From positions 22,467 through 86,466 of the forward strand of contig CALHTB010000061.1 in NCBI GenBank assembly GCA_938038785.1: 64,000 nt of DNA. The letters run 5' to 3'. Positions within the stretch are counted from its first letter, which is position 1, and each line of letters starts with the position of its first letter. The DNA is from an uncultured Acidimicrobiales bacterium. GTDB taxonomy: Bacteria > Actinomycetota > Acidimicrobiia > Acidimicrobiales > SHLQ01. Both the position numbers and the translations under genes were made by a program. Shown here one piece after another: positions 24,610 through 33,129 of this stretch. Under the pieces are notes generated by a model, which was given only the letters and a program-made list of their open reading frames with translations, searched no databases and was not told the DNA's origin.

Positions 24610-24990
24610 ATGCGTCGTTTTGCTCTAACAATGCTGTTCGTCCTCCTGCTGTCTGCGTGTGGAGATCCAGCCCCTCCGCCCGAGCTCCCTTTTGCTGACT
24701 CGCCAACGACGACAGCGACAACAGAGGCGGTCGCAGAGACTACCGAGCCTCCTTCCGACCCAATCGTCGCGGAGAACGGAGATCTCGTTGCCTTTCAAGC
24801 CCGCTGGGTTTGCGAATTACAACGGCGCACCTTCTCAGATCTCAGCGACCTGGACATTGCCCTCGATGAGGCCCTGACCGAGACCGGCCTAAGCCGACCT
24901 GCCTACGACGAGTTCACGGCCACGATGGCTGATTCCCAGGCGTTGAGGGACGAGGTGCTCAAGTTGTACGGCGAACGTTGCAGGGCCTAA
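24610..24990 (+). CDS. Small secreted lipoprotein, unknown function
   Basis: This 126-residue protein starts MRRFALTMLFVLLLSAC, a clear lipoprotein signal with lipobox LSAC. A Pro/Thr-rich linker (PTTTATTEAVAETTEPP) leads into a short helical domain with two cysteines (WVCELQRRTFSDLSDLD ... GERCRA). I do not recognise the family. A longer in-frame extension from 24421 overlaps the previous gene and is not credible. Confidence 0.7.
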   Translation: MRRFALTMLFVLLLSACGDPAPPPELPFADSPTTTATTEAVAETTEPPSDPIVAENGDLVAFQARWVCELQRRTFSDLSDLDIALDEALTETGLSRPAYDEFTATMADSQALRDEVLKLYGERCRA

Positions 24991-25033
24991 TGGCCTAATC
25001 AAGTTTTTTGGGGTTCTCGCCGTAGTTGGTTTC

Positions 25034-26275
25034 ATGAAGAAACCGCTTACCTCCGCCCTTCTTGGCGGAACCCTGATTGCATCGGTCCTGGCGTCTCCCG
25101 CCGCAGCACAAGAAAGTACGGACCTGTGTAACGGTCTTGAGCCAACCATTATTGGCACCGAGGGTGACGACGTCATCTACGGCACATGGCAGGCCGACGT
25201 GATTCTTGGCTTGGGCGGCAACGACACCATCGTTGGCGGATCTGGTGCCGATGTCATTTGCGGTGGTGCCGGCAACGACACGATTTCGGGCAACTCGCAG
25301 AACGACACGATCTTTGGAGGCTCGGGCAACGACACCATCCGCGGTGGTTCCGACATGGACACCATCGACGGCGGTGCCGGCGACGACACGATCTTCGGCA
25401 ATTCACAGAACGACACGATCTTCGGCGGTGCGGGCAACGACATCATCAACGGTGGGCCCGATGAGGACACTCTCGATGGAGGACCTGGGGTCGACACCGT
25501 CGACGGCTCATGGCAGGACGACACCTGCTCGAACGCAGAAAACGCGATCAGCTGCGAGATCGAAGGCCCGAGCGCCGATGCAGTTGTCGTACCGGTGCTG
25601 CTTTCCGAACAAGAGATGAACTGGTCACAGGGTTCCTCGGAGTGGGTCAACCTCATGTGGACTGCGGACGGCCACCTTGCGAACGTGTCGGTGCAACTCT
25701 CGGACCTTTCCGAAGGCCTTGAAGTGACATACCCAAGCAACACCAACTCATCGCGTCTCGGCGTTGACTCTGACCTGTCGAAAAGCGAGATCGACTTCAC
25801 TGCCGTGAAGCTGACCACCACATCGGCAGGCGCCAAGTACGCCGTTGTCAACATCTCGTGGGACAACGAGGCTGGCGAACGTCAGAGCTCACCGTTCAAG
25901 CTCGTGCTCACCAACAAGCAATACGAAGGTGAGGACTTCGCCATTCTGACCGAGGCGGTCAGCGTTGGAACCGACGTCGATGCACCGGCAAAGAACTGGA
26001 TCGACCTCGACTACAAGGGCCTCGCCCCCACCAACACCGACATGCAGATGAGCGTGAGCTCCGATGACATGCCCGTCTACCACCCACAAGAGACGTTCAC
26101 CAGCCTCCACCACGATCAGGTACTGCACGCAGGTGAAGCTGACGTGGCCCGGGTTTGGTTCGACCCCGAGCTGATCACTGCTGGTGACTACACCGTGGTC
26201 GTCAATATCGACTACGTCGATACCAACGGCGAGGCGAAGTCCGTGGCCCACAAGGTCTTAGTAACCGTCGCATAG
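25034..26275 (+). CDS. Secreted RTX (haemolysin-type) calcium-binding repeat protein
   Basis: This 413-residue protein begins with a Sec signal peptide ending ASPAAAQ. Residues of about 40-165 are GGxGxDxU nonapeptide repeats (LGLGGNDTIVGGSG, GGSGNDTIRGGSDMD), which form a calcium-bound beta roll; two NSQNDTIFGG repeats alternate with the classic form. The C-terminal 230 residues form an unrecognised beta-rich part, possibly two Ig-like domains. RTX proteins usually leave by type I secretion, but this one has a Sec signal and no T1SS genes nearby. It is probably a surface or extracellular protein. Confidence 0.85.
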   Translation: MKKPLTSALLGGTLIASVLASPAAAQESTDLCNGLEPTIIGTEGDDVIYGTWQADVILGLGGNDTIVGGSGADVICGGAGNDTISGNSQNDTIFGGSGNDTIRGGSDMDTIDGGAGDDTIFGNSQNDTIFGGAGNDIINGGPDEDTLDGGPGVDTVDGSWQDDTCSNAENAISCEIEGPSADAVVVPVLLSEQEMNWSQGSSEWVNLMWTADGHLANVSVQLSDLSEGLEVTYPSNTNSSRLGVDSDLSKSEIDFTAVKLTTTSAGAKYAVVNISWDNEAGERQSSPFKLVLTNKQYEGEDFAILTEAVSVGTDVDAPAKNWIDLDYKGLAPTNTDMQMSVSSDDMPVYHPQETFTSLHHDQVLHAGEADVARVWFDPELITAGDYTVVVNIDYVDTNGEAKSVAHKVLVTVA

Positions 26276-26344
26276 CGAGCGCTCTCGCAAGTCCGAGGGC
26301 GAATACACACCAGAACAACGACGTTCATGCACCGGGTCTGCATG

Positions 26345-26363
26345 CCTTGAGAGTTTCTCTCAG
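26345..26363. promoter_or_regulatory. Small hairpin between the RTX gene and the His/Asp-rich gene
   Basis: CCTTGAGAG pairs with CTCTCAGG around a TTT loop (one mismatch). There is no T tract, so a terminator is possible but weak; an operator or leader for the gene at 26420 is equally possible. Confidence 0.3.
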
Positions 26364-26419
26364 GGTACGCAGGCCCTGGTAGCGTTTATGGGTAGATCGT
26401 TTCTTACAGGAGTAGCCCA

Positions 26420-26662
26420 ATGGCTGGAACCCCACCCCCCGCTGAACCAGGCCCAAAGCTTGGTTTGAAGGCCACGATTGCTGGCCTCGTGTTCGCCCTG
26501 ACCATCCTCGCCGGATTTGGTGCAGCCACCGCAGCGTCCTACGACGCTGATGCTGGCAAGGATAAGCACGGCGATGATCATGGTGAGGACAAGGGCCATG
26601 ATGACGACAAGGGCGATGACCATGGCGACGATCACGGTGATGATGACCACGGTGACGAGTAG
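26420..26662 (+). CDS. Small His/Asp-rich exported or membrane peptide
   Basis: This 80-residue protein has a Pro-rich start, one hydrophobic segment (ATIAGLVFALTILAGFGAAT), and a 38-residue tail made almost only of Asp, His, Gly, Lys and Glu (repeating HGDDHGDD). GGAG sits 9 bases before the ATG. Such tails bind divalent metals such as nickel, zinc or copper; storage, buffering or sensing are all possible. The family is not recognised. Confidence 0.65.
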   Translation: MAGTPPPAEPGPKLGLKATIAGLVFALTILAGFGAATAASYDADAGKDKHGDDHGEDKGHDDDKGDDHGDDHGDDDHGDE

Positions 26663-26677
26663 CTACATCGGGTTCGG

Positions 26678-27424
26678 TTAGCGATACTCCGGGTTCGGGA
26701 AGTCAAACCGGCAGCCAGCGTCCCAGCTGGACCGTTGGTTGCCATGTACGGGGACGCCGCCCGCGTCTTTCAGCATGCGCGCTGCGTGGAGCAAGTTCCA
26801 GGTCATGAACGTCGTGTTGCGATTCGTGAAGTCGTTCGCTGGTCCGCCCGAACCCTCGTCGAGGTAGGACGGGCCAGGGCCAGCTTCGCCGAGCCACGCG
26901 GCGTCTGCCTGCGGTGGAATCGTGTAGCCAAGATGTTGCAGGGAGTAGAGGATGTTCATAGCAGCGTGCTTCGCACCATCCTCGTTGCCGGTGATTAGGC
27001 AGCCACCAACCCGTCCGTAGTAGGCGTACTGCCCGGCATCGTTGAGTTGTGATGAGTTGCCGTAGAGACGCTCGATCACCTGGGTGCAGATAGACGTCTT
27101 CTCACCCAACCAAATCGCCGAGCCGAGCACCAAAATCTCGGCGGCCATGACCTTGTCGAAGAGCGCGGGCCAATCGTCGTTGTCCCAACCGTGTTCGGCC
27201 ATGTCGGGCCATACGCCTGTGGCGATGTCGAGATCGATGGGGCGAACAACCTCGGTCGAGACGCCGTTGGCTTCCATAATCGCGGCCGAGATATCGATGA
27301 GGCCGCGTGTGTGCGACAGCTCCGGTGATCGCTTCAGGGTGCAATTTAGAAACAGCGCAGACAGATCGGAGAAATCTGTTTCGTTCGTGTCGCACAGCTC
27401 TTGTTGCTTCGCTGTCAATGTCAT
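26678..27424 (-). CDS. Flavodoxin-family/NADPH-dependent FMN reductase-like protein
   Basis: This 248-residue protein has the fold ALFLNCTLKRSPELSHTRGL (FMN phosphate loop), ILVLGSAIWLGEKTSICTQVIERL and YYGRVGGCLITGNEDGAKH, typical of flavodoxin-like NAD(P)H oxidoreductases. ATG 27424 with AGGGG upstream is preferred over an in-frame start at 27520. It is cytoplasmic. The 70-base gap to the divergent GH16 gene holds an imperfect palindrome (TCACT ... AGTGA, 27443-27465). Confidence 0.8.
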   Translation of the reverse strand: MTLTAKQQELCDTNETDFSDLSALFLNCTLKRSPELSHTRGLIDISAAIMEANGVSTEVVRPIDLDIATGVWPDMAEHGWDNDDWPALFDKVMAAEILVLGSAIWLGEKTSICTQVIERLYGNSSQLNDAGQYAYYGRVGGCLITGNEDGAKHAAMNILYSLQHLGYTIPPQADAAWLGEAGPGPSYLDEGSGGPANDFTNRNTTFMTWNLLHAARMLKDAGGVPVHGNQRSSWDAGCRFDFPNPEYR

Positions 27425-27494
27425 GGTGCCCCTGTCCCGCGATTCACTCACCTTATTGCTCAGTGATTGTTTGTGAACAACCGAAGAGAAGCAT

Positions 27495-28850
27495 GTGCAA
27501 TCTCGCCGCCAGACCGTCACAACCTGTGCCGTCGTCTTCGCCCTGGCCGTGCTCGTCGGCGCCTGCTCGTCGGCGGATCCAACCCCTGACGCTTCTCCAT
27601 CGCGGACCGAGTTGAGCCCACCACCTGTCGTCGATGCTCCAGTGCTTTCTGAAGTGACAGTTCCCGAAGCGACAGTTCCTGAAGCGATTGCCCGTGTCGA
27701 AGCGCCAACTCTCGACCCGTACGGGCCACAAGGGCACCGGCTCGAATGGCTTTCTGATCAAGCAGCACTCGCTGTTGTCGATGTTCAAGATCTTCGTGGC
27801 CCTGATCGAGAGCTCGACCTTTCAGGTCTTCCAAACCTGGCCGATCGTGTTGCGTTGGGACTCGAAGAACTGGGCTTGTCGTTTACACGATCCGACACGC
27901 CTGACTCGCTAGGCGAGTACGGCACGATCATCACGGTGCATGACGATCCAACCGCAGCCATGCAGCGGCGGCCCCTATTCGACACGAGCGCTGTTCATGG
28001 TTCGGCTGCGGTGCGCCAGCAGACAATGGAGGCACTCGAAACTCGTTCGGATGTACCGCACCTTCCAGACATCGTCGATCTGGTCGACGAGGCGAATTGG
28101 TTGGTGGCCCAAACCGCCGATCCGTCATTACTGGCAACCGAACTAGTCGACCGGCCAGCGGGGCTTGTCGCGTGGGGTAATCGAGAAGCGCAGCAGTATG
28201 TTCCCGATGCTGTCATCTTCACTTCCGGCATCTCCATTTCGACGACGTCGCGTTCGACGCCTGCAAGTGTGACCGAGTTGCCGTACAACTCGGGCATGGT
28301 CATCAGCCGCGACAGCTTCGAGTGGGGAACGTTCTCGGCAACGGTGACCCTCCCCGATGGCGACGGATTGTGGCCCGCGATTTGGTTGCTCGACGACGAA
28401 GCATGTGAGGCGCCGGGACGATGCGCTGGTTACGAGAGCTCGGCGTTTCACGAGATCGACATGCTCGAGACTCGTACCCAGCAACCCGACGAGCTTCACT
28501 TATCGGTGCATTGGTGGGATGAACGCATCCGGTCTGCGAGCAGCACCGCGACCGCCGCTGGTGACGGTTTGAGCATCACCGTTGAGAGGCGACCGGGGCT
28601 ACTCATCTGGCGACTCGACGGCGAAGCCGTCAGCGTCCGAACCGGCCGGGTCGACAGCTTCGGCCAGGGTATGCATCGAAGCGCTCCCATGAAGCTGATC
28701 ATCAACACTGCCGTTGGCGGCTCGTTCGCCGGCACAAACGAAGTTGGCCGAGATGGCCACTGGCTAGGCGAAGCGCTAGTCCCAGCCAATTACCCAACGC
28801 CGATCAACGCCACCTTCTCAATCACCGAGATACGGGTGCAAAGCCACTAG
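27495..28850 (+). CDS. Lipoprotein glycoside hydrolase, GH16-like
   Basis: This 451-residue protein has a lipoprotein signal (ALAVLVGAC), a Pro/Glu/Val-rich linker, and an unrecognised middle part (90-245). The C-terminal GH16-type jelly roll contains GLWPAIWLLDD and the catalytic motif HEIDMLE with Glu320, Asp322 and Glu325 present. GH16 enzymes cut beta-1,3 or beta-1,4 glucans and galactans such as laminarin or agar; the substrate is unknown. The start is GTG 27495. Confidence 0.82.
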   Translation: MQSRRQTVTTCAVVFALAVLVGACSSADPTPDASPSRTELSPPPVVDAPVLSEVTVPEATVPEAIARVEAPTLDPYGPQGHRLEWLSDQAALAVVDVQDLRGPDRELDLSGLPNLADRVALGLEELGLSFTRSDTPDSLGEYGTIITVHDDPTAAMQRRPLFDTSAVHGSAAVRQQTMEALETRSDVPHLPDIVDLVDEANWLVAQTADPSLLATELVDRPAGLVAWGNREAQQYVPDAVIFTSGISISTTSRSTPASVTELPYNSGMVISRDSFEWGTFSATVTLPDGDGLWPAIWLLDDEACEAPGRCAGYESSAFHEIDMLETRTQQPDELHLSVHWWDERIRSASSTATAAGDGLSITVERRPGLLIWRLDGEAVSVRTGRVDSFGQGMHRSAPMKLIINTAVGGSFAGTNEVGRDGHWLGEALVPANYPTPINATFSITEIRVQSH

Positions 28851-28877
28851 TCAGCAACGAGAACCGAACGTGGTTGT

Positions 28878-28927
28878 GGGGACAGGCCCCATTAACAAAC
28901 GTTCACGGGGACAGGCCCCATTAACAA
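28878..28927. repeat. Two direct copies of a 21-bp GGGGACAGGCCCC element
   Basis: Copies at 28878-28898 and 28907-28927, 29 bases apart, each GGGGACAGGCCCC followed by ATTAACAA. The GGGG...CCCC part is itself a small inverted repeat, as in REP-type elements. No transposase lies nearby. Confidence 0.8.
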
Positions 28928-29016
28928 GGAAGTGCCGAGAAGTTACCGGGGAGCGGAGCTCGCGTAGCGACCATGTCGGCTTCCGCGGATCTCGGCCGGA
29001 AGTGCCGAGAAGTTAC
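28928..29016. repeat. Two direct copies of a 19-bp element ending AAGTTAC
   Basis: GGAAGTGCCGAGAAGTTAC occurs at 28928-28946 and 28998-29016. A close relative (GGAAGGCCCGACAAGTTAC) occurs twice at 42.5 kb. Between the copies is GGAGCGGAGCTCGCGTAGCG-type sequence. The area 28851-29045 holds no gene. Confidence 0.8.
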
Positions 29017-29045
29017 TGTCACACCCCATCTCTACTGTGTTCTGC

Positions 29046-29216
29046 ATGGACATTTCCCTTGCACGAGTAGACGCCATGCACACCGCAATCGAGCTGGGTG
29101 TCGACGACAGCGACTTTCGGTTCGAGTCGTTCGCCGAGCGCGAGTTGTGGGTTGAGTTGTGTGTCGAACACGAGGCTCGTGTCGACAAAGACGACTCGAT
29201 TTGGCTAGCTGCGTAA
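29046..29216 (+). CDS. Small 56-residue protein, unknown
   Basis: ATG 29046 opens a frame reading MDISLARVDAMHTAIELGVD and ending VDKDDSIWLAA. It is acidic, helical in appearance and uses codons like its neighbours. It directly follows the 19-bp repeat region and precedes the MFS gene. No family is recognised, and it could be a fragment of a larger, lost gene. Confidence 0.45.
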   Translation: MDISLARVDAMHTAIELGVDDSDFRFESFAERELWVELCVEHEARVDKDDSIWLAA

Positions 29217-29328
29217 CCCATCTGCATAACCCATCTGGCAGTGGCGCCAGTAGCGTCGAGCGATCGAAAGCTATTCACCTCCTTCGACGAGAGCAGCCCA
29301 CGGCCTTAGCCGTGGCGAGTTCATCGCA

Positions 29329-30498
29329 TTGGCCTCGTTCATTACCGCAACGATCGCTATCAGTATCGACACGGTGCTGCCAGCGTTCGATGAGATCGAA
29401 GACGCCTATGGCCTGACCGCCGACGGGTTGCCGGTGTCGCTGACTATCACCGTGTTCTTTGCCGCCTTGGGCATTGGCACGCTTATCTGGGGTCCGTTTG
29501 CCGACCGGTTCGGACGCAAGCCAGTCATGTATGTGTCGCTCATTGCAGTAATCATCGGCGCGGTGCTGAGCTCGTTTGCTCCTACTTTTGAGATCTTCCT
29601 TATCGGTCGGGTGCTTTGGGGGATTGCAGCAGCGGGTCCTCGAACCGTGGTCTTGGCGATGACTCGGGATTCCTATGACGGCGATGACATGGCCCGAATC
29701 ATGTCGCTGTCGTTGGCGGTGTTTCTCATCGTCCCAATCCTGGCCCCAGGGCTTGGCGAGATCCTCTTGCAGGTGGGTTCGTGGCGTACGACGACTCTGG
29801 CGGCAGCGGTTCTCGCAACCATTGGCTCGGTGTGGTTCCTCCGAGTGGACGAAACTCTCGCGCCGTCGAACGTGCTGCCGTTGGAGTTCGGTCGGATCGC
29901 GCAAGCCGCCAGGGTCGTCGTAACAACAAGACACACGGTGCTTTTCACCATCGCAGCAGTAATGACCTATGGCTCGTTCTTTCCGTGGCTGGGTAGTTCA
30001 CCAACCCTGATTGGCGATATCTACGATCGCGACGCGCAATTTGCGTTGATCTTTGGAGCCAACGCGGTGTTCATGGCACTGACAATCCTTGTCGTCGAAC
30101 GTCTCGTTCGGCGATTCTCGACCTTCCCAGTGGTCTTGACCCAGACCGCCGTCCTTATCGCGGTGGCGGCCGTCTACGTATTCTGGTCGATCAGCGCCGA
30201 GGGTGTACCACAGTTCTGGGGTTGGTTTGCAATGGTGACCATGCTTACGGCACTCAATGCCAGCAGCTCTCCGCTGTTGCAAAGTATGGCAATGCAACCA
30301 ATGGGCGAACAGGCCGGGACTGCCGCCTCGGTCATTGGTGCCGCAGTGTTTCTGCTCGGTGCCGTGCTGGGCTCGATCATCGATCGGAACATCGAAACGA
30401 CTGTTACTGCCTTCGGTGTTGGCTTCTTCGTGTACGGGCTTGTGCTGCTCTCCATGTTGCTCGCCGCCCGCCGCGATCTCACCGAGTCCTCGCTGTGA
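29329..30498 (+). CDS. MFS transporter, Bcr/CflA drug-resistance type
   Basis: This 389-residue transporter has 12 likely spans and the MFS motif GPFADRFGRKPVMYVS. The N-terminal helix IDTVLPAFDEIEDAYGLT and motif GRVLWGIAAAGPRTVV match Bcr/CflA drug exporters. The first usable start is TTG 29329, but family-like residues (LSRGEFIAL) continue upstream in frame to about 29305 with no ATG, GTG or TTG before a stop at 29251, so the true start is unclear. Its stop overlaps the HAD gene start (GTGA). Confidence 0.83.
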   Translation: MASFITATIAISIDTVLPAFDEIEDAYGLTADGLPVSLTITVFFAALGIGTLIWGPFADRFGRKPVMYVSLIAVIIGAVLSSFAPTFEIFLIGRVLWGIAAAGPRTVVLAMTRDSYDGDDMARIMSLSLAVFLIVPILAPGLGEILLQVGSWRTTTLAAAVLATIGSVWFLRVDETLAPSNVLPLEFGRIAQAARVVVTTRHTVLFTIAAVMTYGSFFPWLGSSPTLIGDIYDRDAQFALIFGANAVFMALTILVVERLVRRFSTFPVVLTQTAVLIAVAAVYVFWSISAEGVPQFWGWFAMVTMLTALNASSSPLLQSMAMQPMGEQAGTAASVIGAAVFLLGAVLGSIIDRNIETTVTAFGVGFFVYGLVLLSMLLAARRDLTESSL

Positions 30499-31169
30499 AC
30501 ACTCTGCTCGTCGACGCTGACGACACGCTGTGGGAGAACATTGTTGTCTTCAACGACATCAACCGTCGATACGTCAGTTGGCTGCTGCCTGACCGAAGCG
30601 TCACCGACCTGCAGCCCGAACTCGACGCACTTCAGGTCGAGTGCATCGAGCGATGGGGCTATGGGCGCGAGACGTTCGAGAAGAGTTTGGTTGAGGGAGT
30701 TGGTCGCTTCACCGGCAGGACTGCAACCGATACTGACAGAGCATTTGTCGCCGAGCTCGTTCGTCCGCTGCAGTGGGACAGTCTCGACGTGCTCGATGGT
30801 GTCGTGGAAGTACTCGACGCACTTTCCGAACGGGCGCGGCTCATCATGGTCACCAAGGGCAACCTTGATGAACAACGGCACAAGGTTGATCGATCGGGCT
30901 TAGCCGGCTTCTTCAGTGCGATCGAGATTCTCGAAACGAAGTCACCGATCGAGTATCAACGGATCATCACCGATCACGGCCTCGAGATAGCGACGACGTG
31001 GATGGTCGGCAATTCGCCACGATCCGACATTGCGCCAGCGTTAGAGGTCGGGCTGGGTGCAGTCTTTATTCCTCACGCCCATACGTGGAGCCACGAACAG
31101 GTCACTGTCGACCCGCATCCGCGGCTCATCGAGCTGACGAGCTTTCGCGAGCTGACCGACCGGTTCTAA
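30495..31169 (+). CDS. HAD-superfamily hydrolase (YjjG-like)
   Basis: This 224-residue protein starts at GTG 30495, overlapping the MFS stop by 4 bases. HAD motifs are present: VDADDTLWEN (Asp nucleophile pair), IMVTKGN (motif II), a lysine in ETKSPIEY (motif III) and MVGNSPRSDIAPAL (motif IV). It is probably a phosphatase acting on a nucleotide or sugar phosphate. Confidence 0.85.
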   Translation: MNTLLVDADDTLWENIVVFNDINRRYVSWLLPDRSVTDLQPELDALQVECIERWGYGRETFEKSLVEGVGRFTGRTATDTDRAFVAELVRPLQWDSLDVLDGVVEVLDALSERARLIMVTKGNLDEQRHKVDRSGLAGFFSAIEILETKSPIEYQRIITDHGLEIATTWMVGNSPRSDIAPALEVGLGAVFIPHAHTWSHEQVTVDPHPRLIELTSFRELTDRF

Positions 31170-31172
31170 CGA

Positions 31173-31640
31173 TCAGGTCGCGGCAACAAACGCGACAGCC
31201 AGAGCGATCACCGACAAGACTTTTACGCCGAACAGCATCCACTTCTCGGCACCAACAAGATTTCGGAACGGGCGTTCAGCAATGCTGTGGAAGTAACGGT
31301 TGTAGAGCAGTGAGATGCTCAGCGACCAGGCGAAGAGGCCAACGGTCAGCGCAATGACGAATAGCCCGGTATGGGTGTCGTTTGGTCCGCATGCAGCTGC
31401 GATCTGGCAATTGACAGTCGGAATGGCAACCAACGCCAACAAGAGAAACGCCATCGGCAACGAGGCAAAGAGGAACCGATAGCGGCGAAGGTACGAAACG
31501 CCGTCGACAATGTTGACGGCTGCGAGCGCGGCCTTACCCTCACGGTCCTCTTGGAACTTGATCGCCATGACCATCGTGAGCGTTGGAAGTATCGCCACGA
31601 GGCATGCGAGCCAGGAGATGGTTGTCAGGGCCGCCGCCAT
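31173..31640 (-). CDS. Integral membrane protein, unknown
   Basis: This protein of about 155 residues has four hydrophobic segments (TISWLACLVAILPTLTMVMA, FLFASLPMAFLLLALVAIP, TGLFVIALTVGLFAWSLSI, MLFGVKVLSVIALAVAFV). No family is recognised. ATG 31640 fits a first-span start; another at 31712 would add 24 residues. It converges on the HAD gene with a 3-base gap. Confidence 0.6.
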   Translation of the reverse strand: MAAALTTISWLACLVAILPTLTMVMAIKFQEDREGKAALAAVNIVDGVSYLRRYRFLFASLPMAFLLLALVAIPTVNCQIAAACGPNDTHTGLFVIALTVGLFAWSLSISLLYNRYFHSIAERPFRNLVGAEKWMLFGVKVLSVIALAVAFVAAT

Positions 31641-31809
31641 ACCTAACAGTTTTACCAACGCAACCAATCGGCAATCAACTTCAAGCGCCTTTGCGTGGTT
31701 GACATGTGTCACCCCAAAAGGGGTGCGCGATCAAACTGCTGTGGTCTGGTTGATCGAAGCTCGCCGGTAACCAAGTTCGTTGTCAGGGGCTGCGTCTACA
31801 GTTCGATTC

Positions 31810-32247
31810 ATGGACTCTCAACCGCTCGACCAACGCCTCTCCATCCTCACCATTGCAGTGAATGACCTCGATGAATCGCGGCAGTTCTACAACACCGCCT
31901 TTGGGTGGACGCCCGACGATGCGTCCGACGAAGAGGCCGCGAACATCGCCTTCTACTCGTTGAACGGGTTCAAGATGGCCCTGTACCCATTAGCCAAGTT
32001 CGCCGAAGAACACGGCGCTGCCGTGGCCCCGCCAGCTGGTTTCACAATGGCGTACAACGTGAACACCGAGGCCGAGGTCGACCAGCTGTTCGCGCGGTTC
32101 GCCGAGCACGGCGTGACCATTTTGAAGGCACCCGAAAAAGTGTTCTGGGGTGGCTACTCCGGCTACATCGCCGGGCCAAGCGGCGAGCAGTGGGAGATTT
32201 CGTTCAACCCGTTCACCATGGTCAACAGCGACGGTACGTTCGGCTAG
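31810..32247 (+). CDS. VOC/glyoxalase-fold protein
   Basis: This 145-residue protein has LSILTIAVNDLDESRQFYNT, FYSLNGFKMALYP and a C-terminal YIAGPSGEQWEISFNP, the two beta-alpha-beta-beta-beta modules of the vicinal oxygen chelate family. It could be a glyoxalase, dioxygenase or resistance protein; metal ligands cannot be fixed by eye. Confidence 0.8.
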   Translation: MDSQPLDQRLSILTIAVNDLDESRQFYNTAFGWTPDDASDEEAANIAFYSLNGFKMALYPLAKFAEEHGAAVAPPAGFTMAYNVNTEAEVDQLFARFAEHGVTILKAPEKVFWGGYSGYIAGPSGEQWEISFNPFTMVNSDGTFG

Positions 32248-32321
32248 TCAGTCGCCGGTCAGGGCGCATTGTTGTGGCAGCATCGCGGTGTGCCTAGAAA
32301 CGGTGTGCTTGGAACGATTCG

Positions 32322-33074
32322 ATGACCGCCCCAGTTCGGCCTGAAGAGCTCGCCGAATGGCTGAGTGAAAAGCCGTCATCGATTGGTGATGGGCTGCTGA
32401 TGCTCAGCAGCGTGCTGCTGGGTCGTGCTGGCGTGGTCGAGAACGGCCGCTTTGCGCTCGACGAACTGGCCGACACGGTGGCCGAGCCAACAACAAGCAG
32501 CATCATCGACGCGCTCTTCAGTAGCGGCGGGTTCCAGGGCGATGTCGAGAACTACCACGCCGAAGACAACTCGTTTCTCGATCGGGTGATCGAACGCCGA
32601 CTCGGTATGCCCATCACGCTGTCCGCAGTCGTCGTGGAAGTTGGCGCCCGAGTCGGTGTGCCGCTGTCACTGGTTGGAATTCCCGGTCATGTGATCGTCG
32701 GAACCGAGACGGCCAACCACTTCATCGATGCGTTTGGTGGCATAGAGGTGAACTCGAGGTGGGTGCAGAAGCGGTTCGAGTCGATCTATGGGCCCCAAGC
32801 GATGATCCCGTCGTCGGCCATGCAGAAGATGGACGTGGAGGCAACGGTCAACCGCGTCTGCAACAACCTCATGCGATCATGGGCTGACGATCGAAGCGAC
32901 AAGATGGGCCGGCTGCTCGACCTCCGAAGCCTGTTACCCGCCAGCCCAGCCGAGCGGTCGCTGCTGATCGAAGTCGCTACGGGCCGAGGACGGTTCGATA
33001 TTGCGGCCCGGCTCCGTGAAGCGAACAACCCCGATGACCCTGAAATCGATGCACTGTGGTCTCGCCTGAACTAG
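32322..33074 (+). CDS. SirB1/transglutaminase-like protein
   Basis: This 250-residue protein contains DNSFLDRVIERRLGMPITLS, VGVPLSLVGIPGHVIVG and HFIDAFGG, the marks of the SirB1 N-terminal (transglutaminase-like) family. The usual C-terminal TPR-like part is short (EATVNRVCNNLMRSW, then LLPASPAERS). The catalytic Cys of true transglutaminases is not obvious. Function is unknown, probably cytoplasmic. Confidence 0.75.
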   Translation: MTAPVRPEELAEWLSEKPSSIGDGLLMLSSVLLGRAGVVENGRFALDELADTVAEPTTSSIIDALFSSGGFQGDVENYHAEDNSFLDRVIERRLGMPITLSAVVVEVGARVGVPLSLVGIPGHVIVGTETANHFIDAFGGIEVNSRWVQKRFESIYGPQAMIPSSAMQKMDVEATVNRVCNNLMRSWADDRSDKMGRLLDLRSLLPASPAERSLLIEVATGRGRFDIAARLREANNPDDPEIDALWSRLN

Positions 33075-33129
33075 GCGTATCGACTCAAATCACTAGTAGT
33101 CAGCGGACGGGTCCCATACTCTTCATTAC

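Noticed and set aside
25186..25619. Open frames rich in Arg or Thr inside the RTX gene
   Set aside because: They are off-frame readings of the repeated Gly/Asp codons.
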